A stretch of DNA of 64,000 bases from Inia geoffrensis (Eukaryota > Chordata > Mammalia > Artiodactyla > Iniidae), in contig CM070903.1 of NCBI GenBank assembly GCA_036417435.1, positions 52,924,001 through 52,988,000 of the forward strand, written 5' to 3'. The notes beneath the pieces are model-generated. The model saw only the letters and a program-made list of their open reading frames with translations. It had not been told where the DNA came from and made no database searches. The position numbers and the translations under genes were made by a program. This document shows positions 48,186 through 60,225 of the stretch, in pieces. Numbering within the stretch: position 1 is the stretch's first letter; each line of letters starts with the position of its first letter.

Positions 48186-50819
48186 CTGATTTAGCATCAC
48201 CTGTTCTTTCTCTTCTGGTGCTGTTGCTGCCTCCATCAGACACTGCAGTAATATTCACTTTCAAAATAGCCTTTGGTTTTCACCTCAAAATCCTCTAAAA
48301 TGCTATTTTTCAAAAGACATTTACTTTTGTTCTTTTTACTAAAACAATAAATGTTCATCACGGAAAAATGTGGAAAACCACGAGGAAGAAAATAAAGATC
48401 ACTTGTAACCTCAAAGCTAAAGATTCTTAATATATTTAAGGAAATGCTTTCACTAGTTTGTGCAAACATCCATATGGATTTATAACAAGTTTGAAGTCAT
48501 ACTGGGCATCTTTTTCACATAATAAGTCATGTTATACTAAATATCATTCTATTTTATAACAAAGATATGTAGTTTTCAGTGTCATAATTAGATACTACAA
48601 ACTTAAACAGGCTATAAGCAATCTGGCAATAACCCTACTAAAGGAGGCTGACTGCTGAGTCAAGAGGACCCCAGGAGATAGTTTATTCAGGTCATACAGT
48701 CTGAGTGTAGGAGCTGAGGACCATAACAGAAATTTAATCAAGAAGTCTATCACCCATGTAAAGGATGCACTATGGGGGTCCTAATAAGGGGACTCTCAGA
48801 AGAGTCAACAAAAATACTTCACAAGACACACATTGTACAGGTACCAGCCACACAAAGGGTGCCCAGCACAAAATTCCAATACCACCAATATTGCCTTTTT
48901 CTGCTAATACTCCTATTCCTTCCCAGTCCTGGAGGAGTCAGAAGCAGTCTAGCAAAAGTGGACAAAAGTAGAACAGATAATACCCCTTTCATCACTCTGA
49001 ATGGGAGAGTAGGGTAAGGCTAGGTGAAATTGGTGAAAGGAGTAAAAGTTTTTACATATATAAGACTAGATTTTTTACTACATATAAATGAGATAGTTTT
49101 GGCTCTGCAATTGATGATGAAGTACAAAGACCTACAAGACGTTTTGCTGCAGGATGGAAATGGAAAATACAACAGAAGCTATTGAAAACATTGGGAAAGG
49201 AGATACTCCTAGTTGTATCCTTCCGATTTTAGCTTGTTCAATGAACAGGTAAAATAACAGTTATGTTTTTATTTCTGCCTCTTCATATTTCTAGATGAGT
49301 CATAGGATCAATATGCCAAATTCCAAAGAGTTCTACTGGCATTTTGAAAATATGTTTTCACTTTAAGAGATTTTGTTTCTAAAATTTATAGGTAAAGAAT
49401 TAAATCATCTGCAATATGATAATAACAATTACCATAAAATAGTTATGCCTCTTACTTCTTCTCCAGCATTATAATCATATTTAGTTTGGATTCTAACTTG
49501 TAAAACACTCTCCACCCTTCAGAACAATTTTCATTGCTATAAACATTCCATCGCCAAAGTTGTGTTATGTTCCTTCTGACTGTTTGTTTATATAAGGTTA
49601 CAGTTAAAAATAAAAAGTTAATGCAGAATATGGAAATGTTGTTCAGACTAGATTTAACCCATTTTCAACTAATACTGTTTTGTGCTTACTCACAGCATTG
49701 TACAATCAGATTTTCATGTATTCGGAGGTGAATAAACTTCTCTCAAAAGTTTATAATCTAATAAGGGAAGAGAATATATAAACAAATATATGTAATAGAA
49801 AGAGAAGAAATTGAGTGCAACAGACATGAAAACAAAGTTCAATGAAAGAGAAAAAAGAGAAGCAATGAATTTTGATGAGGACAATCTAGGAACTTCAAGC
49901 AGATGAGGTAGCCAGGTTAAGAGACTCCTAGAGTTGATTTTTGAGACTATCTAGATAGATGACCTACAACTTGACAAACAATATTTTTTATATTCTACCA
50001 CTGTGCTCAAGAGACATCTGGAAACTATGATTTTTAAGATTTTGAATTTATACATAATCCATAATATATAGCACATTTCCTGCAGGGGTGTCACTTTTGC
50101 ATTATCTTTCTTTGGTTAAACTTTTATGTTTCATAATGCATCATCAGTTTTGATATTTTAGCATGAGCCCAGATGAGTAGATAGAATAAATATTTCCTCC
50201 AACATAACTTTGCAAAATAAATCATTTTAACATAGTTTTATTTGGAGAAATGAAGCAGAGTGTACATTATTCCCAAAGCAGTGAAAATAAAACCTCTGTG
50301 TACCTCTGTGTTCTCAGAGGGTATTAAGGATGTCAAGGCTATCTTTAAGGACATGTATAACTAACTGCTGATGAATACAGTTCAGAAGCTCTAAAGATTT
50401 TAGTATACTCAGAAATAATATTCTCAGTCACAAAAACTGGAGAATTTTTATTGGTGAGGAATGTTAAAATGTTAAAAATGTGACCTCAATATGGTGCCAT
50501 TTTTCACCTTTAAAATTACATTCCGAAGAGTGACAGTTTTCAGAAGTTACCTCTACCCCACTGTCAAAGGTCAAATTTTCTTAGAATAAGTAACATATTC
50601 CAGTAGGCAAAAATCTGAGTTTACAAAACACATAAATTAGGAGGTGATTTTTTACACTGTAAATGATTCACTGCAGGGTCCCTTTAAAACCCTACTAGTG
50701 ATTTTAAGTAATTGTTTATAATTCATTAACTACTTCATAGAAAGACTAAAGGAAATGGAGAGGCTTAATGCTAAAAAATTTTGAAGATCAACCAGAAATA
50801 AAAAATCAAAATATTCTTG
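48186..50819. other. 2.6 kb of unassigned DNA
   Basis: The stretch 48.3-48.6 kb ('aaaatgtggaaaaccacg', 'aataaagatcacttgtaac') has the feel of a very old degraded repeat, but I cannot assign it. The remainder shows nothing. Confidence 0.45.
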
Positions 50820-50990
50820 GAATTGGAAGGGACCTAACAAATAAGGAAAAAACATTTTATTTTTGGAGATAAGATGCTAAGAGAAGGTAGAGTTGCCCTA
50901 TGTTATCTAGCTAGTTATCTGAATGGGCAAAGCAAAAACTCAGCCTTTCCAGCCCACAGTCTAAAAGTCCACCTATTACACCAAAACCAG
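50820..50990 (+). repeat. possible MIR remnant
   Basis: 'agttgccctatgttatctag', then 'ctagttatctgaatgggc', then 'aaaactcagcctttccagcc' follows the MIR right-half order, but it is strongly diverged. Confidence 0.45.
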
Positions 50991-51759
50991 ACAGATATTG
51001 TTCATTTTGCAAATATGTTATCACCAAGGGACTTTTTTGTAAGATATCTATTTCAGAGTATAAAATTTATTTCACTTACTTTCAATCATAAATAAAAAAA
51101 TGTCAATTTTGTCACTTGTTTTATCAGATCAAAATCTATAGAAAGGAAGTTGTCAGAAAGTATTTATAAATGTGAATTGACAGTTTAACATTAAAACATC
51201 TCTTCCAAAATAAAAAAAATAAAATAAAATAAAATTAGTTGGGATACTAAGAGTTAGCCCAAAGGATCCAATAGACCATTTTCTAACTGACCTTCTGTGT
51301 TGCAGGTTGGATTCTCCAGGAAACAAACCTGAGATTGACTTAGTGTTTAGGATATTTTAGGGAGTACTCTTGGAATCAACACTAGTGGAAGAAGGAGGAG
51401 GAATCAAGATCAGGCTGAGAAGAAATTCAGTTTATAATATGAGCAGGCTAAGAACCTCAACCAAGCACACAAGAAGCTTTGGGATTAAAATAGCCCATCA
51501 GAGTTGTCTCAAGTTTGGTCAAAATAGTGGAATTATCTTTGCCTCATCAGTTACTGAATGTGGGCCACCCTGGAAACTTCTATGCCTTGAGCAGAGTTCA
51601 CCATCACTGAAGGATCCTTTAAGGAGCAATTGGTACAACATACTGTTCATCAGAAAAACTAAGGCAGTGCATCTCCATATCCATCACGGTCTCCAATTCA
51701 GAATTTTATGTATAATCTCTGAAGATAGTTAAAACTAGATTGAAATATTTTTTCTCATT
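50991..51759. other. unassigned DNA
   Basis: Includes an aaataaaat-type low-complexity patch (about 51212-51235) and a plus frame of 120 codons (51370-51732) in which no domain is recognised. Confidence 0.45.
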
Positions 51760-52225
51760 ATCAGCAATGTGACGTTGTACAATTCATCTAAGCACTCTGA
51801 ACCTGTTTCATCTTTTTTTTTTAATTAATTTATTTTATTTTTATTTATTTTTAGCTTTGTTGGGTCTTCATTGCTGTGTGCGGCCTTTCTCTAGTTGCAG
51901 CGAGCGGGGGCTACTCTTCGTTGTGGTGTGCAGGCTTCTCATTGAGATGGCTTCTCTTGTTGCAGAGCACAGGCTCTAGGCGTGCAGGCTTCAGTAGTCG
52001 TGGCTCGCGGGATCTAGAGCGCAAGCTCAATAGTTATGACACGGGCTTAGTTTCTCCACGGCATGTGGGATCTTCCCAGACCAGGGCTCAAACCCATGTC
52101 ATTGGCAGGAGGATTCTTAACCACTGTGCCACCAGGGAAACCCAGTTTCTTCATCTTTAAGCCAAGGTCAATAGTACTTACCTCATAGAATTGATTAAGT
52201 ATGAATGTTTAGTTCATAAAAAAGG
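51760..52225 (-). repeat. MIR remnant split by a SINE
   Basis: Left part 'caatgtgacgttgtacaa...cactctgaacctgtttcatc' and right part 'gtttcttcatctttaagcc...tacctcatagaattgatt' are the two halves of an antisense MIR. The break at 51811/52145 is where the long CHR SINE sits, with gtttcatcttt / gtttcttcatcttt as the probable TSD. Confidence 0.65.
51812..52144 (-). mobile_element. older long CHR-type SINE
   Basis: Antisense copy of the same long type as at 14545-15858: T-rich tail with ttatttttatttattttta, body 'gggtcttcattgctgtg', 'cgttgtggtgtgcaggctt', and head ending 'ccaccagggaaaccc'. About 330 bases and more diverged than the nine short copies, so probably an earlier wave. A plus frame of 94 codons here is artefact. 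Confidence 0.9.
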
Positions 52226-52519
52226 TTAATTAATAATACTTATTAGTGATGTGATCTAATAATTATTCTTTTAGTGGATGAGATTCTGTTTTGCTTGCTT
52301 TGTATTTGACAAATAACAATTTCTTCCTAGCACTTATCTCTTGGAAAAAATGGTACAGGCTCAAGTGACCTAGAGTGGCTTTGATCAGCATTATAAAAAT
52401 GATCCTAAGATCTTCAAATTACAAGACAGACATGTAAGATCTTAATAATATTAATAGGTATTTTATGTATAGATTAGAACTCATAGTATTTAATATATGA
52501 AACTGACAAATTACATATT
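52226..52519. other. unassigned DNA
   Basis: Nothing recognised. Confidence 0.5.
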
Positions 52520-52690
52520 ATCATTTAATATCCCCCAATGACTTTATATGGTAGGTAACCTTATTATATCCATCTTACAAATGAGAAAACTCAATTTTTG
52601 TTACATTAAATGATTTGCCAATATCAGTTTGAGTCTCAAATCTGATAATATCTACTTCCTGGGTAAGGCTGCTGGACTCAGAGAATCTCT
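52520..52690 (+). repeat. MIR remnant
   Basis: 'gtaggtaaccttattatatcc', then 'tcttacaaatgagaaaactc', then 'gatttgccaatatcag' correspond to the MIR core with tttacagatgaggaaactg and cttgcccaaggtca. Confidence 0.65.
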
Positions 52691-53034
52691 GAATGGATGT
52701 ATGTTTTTTAAACGATCAAATTAAACATTCAAAAGCCAATGGCTTTATTTAAAGAAAATACTCAACTGTTTGTTTTATATAGATTGTTTCCTCTTATCTA
52801 AATTTAAGGTCTATTTAAGTTGAAAATCACACATAGTTAAAATAGTTATAGTAGATAATTAAAATCTCAGATTTTAAAGTGCACCTGTCCTAGGACTGCA
52901 TTTTATTTTTGCTGAACATACACGTAAATCCATATATTGCATTTATTAATTACACACTTGCGTTGATATTCACATAATTCATTTCTGAATAACCAGTTAA
53001 ACTCTTCCTGAGAATATTATTATCTTCCATTCAA

Positions 53035-53145
53035 TATAATTCTATGGACTTTGTCTATTTTATTTACCATTATATCTTATATACTTGGAATAGTGGCTGG
53101 AACATAGTAGATATTCAATAACTTAAGAATCATATTTCACTTGTT
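53035..53145 (+). repeat. L2 3' terminus
   Basis: 'tttgtctattttatttacc', 'ggaatagtggctggaacata' and 'gtagatattcaataac' match the conserved L2 end. A second weak match follows at about 53195-53275. Confidence 0.6.
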
Positions 53146-54133
53146 TAGATGTGACTCCATACCTCTGCAACTAGACTTTCCATTCTCTAAAGGCCATTGT
53201 CATGTTTTATATTGCTCTGGCACCTAGGCCAATGTCTTAAATACTATTATAAATGTTCAGTAATTCTTAGTTTTTGATAGAGAACTCTGAAGAGCTATGT
53301 TATAGTACATTCTAATATTAAGAATGTTTACTTAAATACAACCTTTCATAAAAGATCATTATTCAGTAGAATAGCTGATGGCCCATAAACACACATCTCT
53401 GTAGATGCATGATGAGAGCTAGTCAGGAATATTGATCAATAGGTTTAGACAAGACTCCTCATTGAATGACAGAAAATAGAGTATGGAAACATCGTTTTGA
53501 AACCCTAATTCACATAGATAGAAGTACAAAAGTAACATAAATGTAAGTCAAGTAAACATTCAACTTTATGTATTTTTGAGTTTTTCCTGTTTCAGATTTT
53601 CAAATATGCATTGGCTTTGATTTGAGTATACACCAACTGGCTCTTTACATTTCTTTCGGTAGCCTTTAGACAGACAGCTCTCTTGTCCTTGCTCTAATTG
53701 CTGCTTTATTTATTTGGAGAGACTGGGTTAGACTAATAAAAATATATATCCTTTATTTTATGAACATATAAATAATAAATTACCCTATAGAATCTGAGTG
53801 AAGACAAAAAACATAGGAAACTACAGCAAACAATAGACGTTCAATATTATTTTTCAATGAAAATGCAGTTTCTCTTCAAACTATACTTCTTTAAATAAAG
53901 AATCAAAAAATAGTTAAATAAATAAAGGGGATAAGCTCCATCACAGCCTTTTTTTTTTTTTTTCTTCAATGTTACTCATCTTCTGATATAGAGGTAGACA
54001 TAGAGGGAAATTATAATGGGATTTTTAAACTAGTATGTTTTTCTTAAATAAAATAAAATTACCAAAGGCTGTAACCCTATTTTTAAATAGCATTATATAC
54101 AGATACTCATATTTAGTAATTTGTTGTTTAAAG
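53146..54133. other. unassigned DNA
   Basis: Beyond the weak L2-like stretch near 53.2 kb and a T run at 53949-53963, no repeat or gene is recognised. Confidence 0.5.
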
Positions 54134-54144
54134 TAAACCAAATA

Positions 54145-54611
54145 GCATTATTTCATTCTTTTTTTATGGCTGAGCAGCAACATGAATGGACCTAGAGACT
54201 GTCATACTGAGTGAAGTAATTCAGACAGGGAAGGACATATATTGTATGATACAACTTATACGTGGAATCTAAAAATATGGTACAAATGAACTTATTTACA
54301 AAACAGAAATAGAGTCACAGATGTAAAAAACAAACTTATGGTTACCAGGGGAGAAGGAGGGAGGGATAAATTGGGAGATTGGGACTGACATATACACACT
54401 ACTATACATAAAATAGATAACTAATAAGGACCCATTGTATAGCACAGAAAACTCTACTCAGTACTACATAATGACCTATATGGGAAAAGAATCTTAAAAA
54501 GAGTAGATATATGTATACGTATAACTGATTCACTTTGCTGTACAGCGGGAGGTAACACAACATTGTAAATCAACTATACTTCAATAAAAATTTTAAAATA
54601 AATAAATAAAA
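54145..54611 (+). mobile_element. twin-primed short L1 with perfect TSD
   Basis: 54145-54174 is L1 in reverse (complement of ctcagccataaaaaa... in ORF2) and 54175-54611 is forward L1 from cagcaacatgaatggacc to the A-rich end. In other copies these two pieces are neighbours in one direction, separated by six bases (catttg) lost here. The 11-bp TSD taaaccaaata flanks the whole unit at 54134-54144 and 54612-54622, so both parts came from one insertion. Confidence 0.93.
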
Positions 54612-54705
54612 TAAACCAAATAATTAAGCAAAATACTAAAATATGGAGACCAAATGGTAAGCAAATAAAAGTCAGTAAAGTCCATGTTATTAAAAGTGAT
54701 GCGTG

Positions 54706-54930
54706 GGGTTTCCCTGGTGGCGCAGTGGTTGAGAGTTCGCCTGCCAGTGCAGAGGACATGGGTTCGTGCCCTGGTCGGGGAGGATCCCACATGCCGCGGA
54801 GCGGCTGGGCCCGTGGGCCATGGCCGCTGGGCCTGCGCGTCCGGAGCCTGTGCTCCGCAACGGGAGAGGCCACAACAGTGAGAGGCCCACGTACCGCAAA
54901 AAAAAATAAATAAATAAAAAATAAATTTAA
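54706..54930 (+). mobile_element. CHR-type SINE
   Basis: Plus-oriented; complete body and a tail of aaataaat-type repeats. The TSD is aaaagtgatgcgtg at 54692-54705 against aaaagtgatgcatg at 54931-54944, one change. Frames of up to 116 codons here are SINE translation. Confidence 0.97.
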
Positions 54931-54944
54931 AAAAGTGATGCATG

Positions 54945-55394
54945 ATGAGATACCTTTATTACTTACTAGGTCTCAACATAGCAGAGGTTGGCAAACTTAA
55001 ACTTGAGTGGTAAGTGAAGAACTTTGTAAAATATACAATTTTAGGTAGTAGCTGAATAAAAGAAGAGATACATTTTGGTGAGCTGTGAGGAAAGAGTGTC
55101 TGCTGGAGGACTGAAGTTCAAAGAGCCTTTGAAATAGGCATGTGATTAATAAATGAAGGCAATGCAGAGCAAATATTCTTGAGTGTGGTAGAATTTCTAT
55201 GTAAGAAATAAAAAAGAAATAAGTGAGGAATATCAATATCATGGTCTTGTTTTGCACTGTAGTCTTGACACTGCAGCAATACCTCAAATCCGTTGTAAGG
55301 AATTTGCATCTATATTTTGATATATCATGGAGTGACATTATGGAAAAAATTATAATTTTTTTCCTAAATAAGAGTGGCATAGGAGTGGAAAATA
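54945..55394. other. unassigned DNA
   Basis: No repeat recognised. A minus frame of 127 codons (54997-55380) has no recognisable motif and a composition like the background. Confidence 0.5.
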
Positions 55395-55560
55395 ATAGTA
55401 GATACCATTTATTGAGCTTTATTTTATGTAACCTTCACCATAATCTTATGATCTCCATTTAACAGATAAGGAACATGAGGGGTAGAATAATTAACAAAAT
55501 CCTCACAGTCTGAGAATGGAAGAGCTAGAATTCTACACCAGGTACAACACCACAATCAGC
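55395..55560 (+). repeat. MIR remnant
   Basis: 'agataccatttattgagc', 'atcttatgatctccatttaa' and 'cagataaggaacatgagg' follow the MIR order (cctactatgtgc, ccccattttacagatgagg). Ends near 'acaccacaatcagcatcc'. Confidence 0.7.
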
Positions 55561-55831
55561 ATCCTGATGGCTTTGTATTTCAGGTCAAGTTATGTTCATT
55601 GAAAATTCCAGTGGCACCCATGATATTAACTAAGTTCCCCCTTCATGTCCAATATCAATAGTGCAAAGTTATGTTCACAATTTTATAGAGTCAACATATC
55701 ACTATGAAAATGTATAAATAAAATATTTAATAATAAATATATCAGTTATAAGTATCACCTAGTTACTCTCTTCATCAAACAAAAGGAGGGCAGAATGCCA
55801 GATGAATATTTGGGAAGAAATATTTATTAAA

Positions 55832-55861
55832 TCAACTTCGAATCTAGAGATTCGAAGTTGA
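55832..55861. repeat. near-perfect palindrome, 14-bp arms
   Basis: tcaacttcgaatct (55832-55845) and its exact complement agattcgaagttga (55848-55861) are separated by only ag. It is a DNA dyad, not an RNA hairpin with a usable loop. No known element end is recognised next to it. Confidence 0.97.
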
Positions 55862-56089
55862 GTGGGGAATACAGCCCCACAATTACAACTGAAGCCATAC
55901 TCAACAGTTTTTAATGCCTCCGATTTCCTGAGTTACACAACAGAAACCAATTCTACTTATGCAAAAATGTCATTTTTTTGTGAGTCTGTTGGAGAGCAGA
56001 GATAGGAACATAGGGCATCAGTATACAACCTAGGCTCATCAAAGTTCCTTGATTTGGAGCTGTGTACTTGACTAAAACTAGATTACGAC
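55862..56089. other. unassigned DNA
   Basis: Nothing recognised. Confidence 0.5.
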
Positions 56090-56600
56090 TTCCACTTCAG
56101 TCAAGAGAAAGTAACAGAGAACAGGTTCACACTCCCACCTGAAACATCTAAAATACACGGACAAGATATATGAAAAAATAAAGGACAATCGAGACACTAG
56201 GCAACAGGCAGCAAGGACAACAATTCCTTAGAGACAAAACAATGAGATGAGTCCTATCATTGCATCAGCTTACTGCCTGTTGAGAGATTCCATGAAGGTA
56301 TAGGAAACTCAGATAGAACCAGGAAGTCTCTCTGAATTGAAGAGACAGTTGAGAATCTGGGGAAGCCAAGAAATCATCTGCCTACAGTACTCCCCCACTA
56401 GGGCTGGGTATTTCACTTTGCTGCCTCATAATCTCCACTATGATTACAAATACCGATCTTTAACCCATTATGTGTTTTTGTGTAAATCCCAGGAGACAAT
56501 GTTATAACTTCTGGAGGTGGGAAAAGCAATTATTTCCACTCTGTTTACACTCTACTCCAGACTCTCTGGCCTCCACATAAGAAGAATATATGATTTCTGG
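56090..56600 (+). mobile_element. tentative old L1M/HAL1 5' fragment
   Basis: Phrases such as 'cactcccacctgaaacatc', 'aaatacacggacaagatat' and 'agacactaggcaacaggcag' resemble the 5' region of very old L1M or HAL1 copies as I remember them. There is no frame and no clear edge. Confidence 0.4.
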
Positions 56601-56639
56601 GCAGCCAAAATAGCAAGTGTCCCCTACGAGCACAAAATA

Positions 56640-56830
56640 AATATAACAAGCACTACTGAGTGCTTCCTATGTGGAAGCACTAAGTGTTTTACATAGATGA
56701 CCTCATTAAAAACCTTCAACAGTATCATGAGATAGGTATTATTATTATATTCAGTTTTACAGAGGAGAAACAAAAGATTTAAGCAAGTCAGACAAGTGGG
56801 GAATTCAGGATCTGAATAGGTATAGATCCT
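56640..56830 (+). repeat. MIR remnant
   Basis: One of the better-kept MIR copies here: 'actgagtgcttcctatgtgg', 'atgacctcattaaaaacc', 'tatcatgagataggtattat', 'cagttttacagaggagaaac'. Confidence 0.8.
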
Positions 56831-57938
56831 TAAACCTACCTTTGTATAGATCCCAAGTGCATTTGCATCCCTAGGAAAACAATTAATAAATGGAAAAACA
56901 GTTTTCCTACCAATAATTTTAATTCTTGCAGCACTTGACCCAATGGCTTAGATACTATATCGACATAAATTGTTGCACAAATATGTATTAAATTCATAAT
57001 GTATGACAATCTAAGAAAGAATTCAGAAAGAATAATTTATTATTATTTTTAAAAATCTTCCCCTTCAATTAATGTTTAATGAAACCTGCTGGCCTTCCAA
57101 ACTCAGCACCGATAAAACCTAAGGAACAGGTTTAAAGGCATGAAATCACCTATATTCTCCTTCTTAGGTCAAATGGAATTTCAGCCTGAGGAAAAGATGT
57201 AATTCTGAGTAGCTTTGGAATGTGACTGTGAGCACTTAAAGCAACTCTTGAGTATCACTAGCATTACAGAGAAAGAAAAACATGCAGCTGGTAGAGATAC
57301 AATACAAGAGCTACGTGACAAAGTGGCTGTGTGGCAGATGAATAGCAAAAGCCACCTAGTCCTAGTGTGACGATCAGAAGGGATATTGTGGTACGGACCA
57401 AACTCCTGCAGGTTAATGAAAGGGACAGAAAAACCTGGAGGGGAAAAGGTAGCAAAACTGACAAAAAGGTTGATTGATAAAAAGTAGAGAAATACTGAGG
57501 GGGCACCATATCTCTCTAGGAGGCCACACAAAAAAATGACTAGTAGACACTGATCACAGTCTATAACTTCAAGTTAAAAACATAAATGAAGTAAGGGAGT
57601 TATCCAAAATCTCTGATTATAGTAGGGAAAAGATCAGTGCCCAAGAGCTAAAGAAAAGATACTTTGAACATACATTTGGGGGAAAAAAGATTTTTTTAAT
57701 ACTTTGAACAATTGGACAATAGGCTTAACTCCTAAAGGAAGTCCATGAATTGATCTTCCTATAGACACCTTACGAAAGGTCAGAGACGACATCAGCCAAA
57801 TTCAAGAACTAAGTTGCTATCAGAGTGGTAGGAGTGGTTAAGATCATCTTTTTTCAAATAAAGATTCTATGACTTTTAAAAAAGAATTCCAAATATTTAC
57901 TTTGCTTGATCAAACACAGTAGCTCCTTTGGTGCCTTT
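56831..57938. other. 1.1 kb of unassigned DNA
   Basis: No repeat or gene recognised. Minus frames of 81 and 116 codons (57181-57531) overlap each other and lack any motif. Confidence 0.45.
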
Positions 57939-58474
57939 TTTTAAAAAATTTTTATTAAAGTATAGTTGCTTTACAATGTTGTGTCAGTTTCTGCTGTACA
58001 GCAAAGTGAATCAGCTATACCTATACATATATCCCCTTTTTTTGGATTTCCTTCCCATTTAGGTCACCACAGAGCATTGAGTAGAGTTCCCTGTGCTAGG
58101 AGGCAGTAGGTTCTCATTAGCTATCTATTTTATACACAGTAGTGTATATATGTCAATACCAATCTCCCATTTCATCCCACACCCCTTCCCCCCTTGGTGT
58201 CCATATGTTTGTTCTCTACATCTGTGTCTCTATTTCTGCTTTGCAAATAAGTTCATCTGTATCATTTTCCAAGATTCCACATATAAGCTATTTTATACAA
58301 CATTTGTTTTTTTCTTTCTGACTTACTTCACTCTGTATGACAGTCTCTAGGTCCATCAATGTCTCTGCAAATGGCACAATTTCGTTCCTTTCTGTGGCTG
58401 AGTAATATTCCACTGTATATATGTACCACATCTTCTCTATGCATTCTTCTGTTGATGGACATTTAGGTTGCCTT
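57939..58474 (-). mobile_element. L1 3' end, minus strand
   Basis: Antisense of a young-type L1 end: 'gtatagttgctttacaatg', 'cagtttctgctgtacagc', 'aaagtgaatcagctatacc', then the ORF2 end in antisense with 'ggctgagtaatattccactg'. A minus frame (58288-58506) keeps QPKCPSTEECIEKMWYIYT and SEVSQKEKNKC. It is cut at 'aggttgc', and the right flank starts near 58475. Confidence 0.92.
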
Positions 58475-59086
58475 CTGAAGAGCACTAGGTTACAATGCAT
58501 GTTCAACTTTAAATTAGTGTGAATATGTGATCATGCATTGGGTATTAAATACATATCTAAAGGATTCTACAAAATGGATTGTGTTTAGTGAAGACAGTCT
58601 ATAGATTCAGTAAGCATGTATTTGGTTGATCATAGCTATTTTGAATACATGCTAATCAGCCACATCAATGCTGTGATATGACTGGACTAATATACTCCCA
58701 CCTACTCACTATCTACTCTTTTTTGAAATGTTTAGTTCATTCTGTACTTTCCTAGGCACAAAAAAACTCTTCTGAATACTACTTGTCAACACAGTTGCTG
58801 GCAATTTTATTTAAATTCTATATGCATGGAAGATTACAAATATTTTACCTAGAAATGGGTGAACTGGAAGTGTCTTTTGTTTGTTTTGTCATCCTCAAAC
58901 TAAATGTATGCATATGAAGCTTGGTTATATGAAAAAGTCTTCAAATTCATTTTTATTTCTTTGGCAGGGGACTTGGCCTTCAGGGAACTTATATAATTCC
59001 AATGTGTGCTATTTATCAGAAAGCTGCTAATCTTTAATTTGTTTTTTAAAACTAAATAAAACCAAAACCACCTCCTTCCTTTCTCA
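58475..59086. other. unassigned DNA
   Basis: Nothing recognised in about 0.6 kb. Confidence 0.5.
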
Positions 59087-59101
59087 TAAGCTGTAGCTTT
59101 T

Positions 59102-59302
59102 TTTTTTTTTGCGGTACACGGGCCTCTCACTGTTGTGGCCTCTCCCGTTGTGGAGCACAGGCTCCAGACGCTCAGGCCCAGTGGCCATGGCTCACGGGCC
59201 CAGCCGCTCCACGGCATGTGGGATCCTCCCGGACCGGGACACGAACCCGTGTCCCCTGCATTGGCAGGCGGACTCTCAACCACTGCGCCACCAGGGAAGC
59301 CC
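59102..59302 (-). mobile_element. CHR-type SINE
   Basis: Minus-oriented near-consensus copy with a short T tail. The 15-bp TSD taagctgtagctttt lies at 59087-59101 and 59303-59317. Confidence 0.97.
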
Positions 59303-59389
59303 TAAGCTGTAGCTTTTGAACGTTCTTTCTTGTTTTGTCTACCTAGTAAGTGCCTACTTAACTTTGTTTACCTAGTATAGCCTGTACAC

Positions 59390-59630
59390 AACAATAACTA
59401 ATAATAATAAGTGCTTTTTACGTGAAAAGACATACATTCAAATTAATCTTAAAAATAGTCATATGAGTTATATGAAAATGTATATTATTTTCCTGATTTT
59501 ACAACTGAAGAATTTGAGGGCAAGTGTTTCTGATTTGCCCAAGATCTTATAGTTTTTTGAATAACAGGGTGAGAACTTGAATCCAGGTTTGTCTGATGTC
59601 AATCTTCATGTTTTTAAATACCCTCTTATA
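59390..59630 (+). repeat. MIR remnant
   Basis: 'aataataagtgctttttac', 'atattattttcctgattttac', 'aactgaagaatttgaggg', 'gatttgcccaagatcttatag' and 'gagaacttgaatccaggt' give a nearly complete MIR. Confidence 0.8.
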
Positions 59631-59694
59631 TTGATTCATATGCTGTCATAGGTACTTATAATCCCTATAACAAGAAATATATTTGACTAAACAC

Positions 59695-59815
59695 CCATCT
59701 CCTTCCATTATGGTAGTTAACTCCTTGTGAAATCAGGGACTATTTCTTATTAATTGCCATATCCCAGGATAATATTTGACACATAGTAAACAATAAACAA
59801 TCAATAAACAAATGG
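59695..59815 (+). repeat. L2 3' terminus
   Basis: 'aactccttgtgaaatcaggg', 'attaattgccatatcccag' and 'atttgacacatagtaaac' then aat-rich end match the L2 terminus. Confidence 0.65.
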
Positions 59816-60039
59816 CCATTAAAGACCTGAAATAGAACATTCCTTTTCCTTCCATTAGATTATGAGTAAAACTTTACTTCCTTGTGACTATGATGTGCCC
59901 TGTCCTTTTAGAAAGTCTCTTGGCTCTGTTTTTAACTGTTTTACTCCCTCTTGAACCTTGATCTGATGATCCTTTATGTCTGGCCAGAAGACTGTATAAT
60001 AGCATAATGGTTCTGGAGGGTTAAAGTTATGCTTTCAAA

Positions 60040-60225
60040 CCCTAATTCCTTAGGACCTGATGAAACTGGGATGATTTCTAAACTGTACTGAGTAAAAACT
60101 TCCTAATATTAAAAATTAAGTTGCAGATGCTACCATTTTGCAGGTGTTAGTGTGACAATTAAATAAGACAGCCTACAAACAGTGCAAACAGTAGGCATTT
60201 AATAAATACTAATTCTCAACTTGCT
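60040..60225 (-). repeat. possible MIR remnant
   Basis: Ends with 'acagtgcaaacagtaggc' and 'atttaataaatac', the antisense MIR end. The left part is strongly diverged. Confidence 0.5.

Noticed and set aside
51370..51732. Plus-strand frame of 120 codons in unassigned DNA
   Set aside because: No domain, no start context, no neighbouring exon signal. Kept as unassigned DNA.
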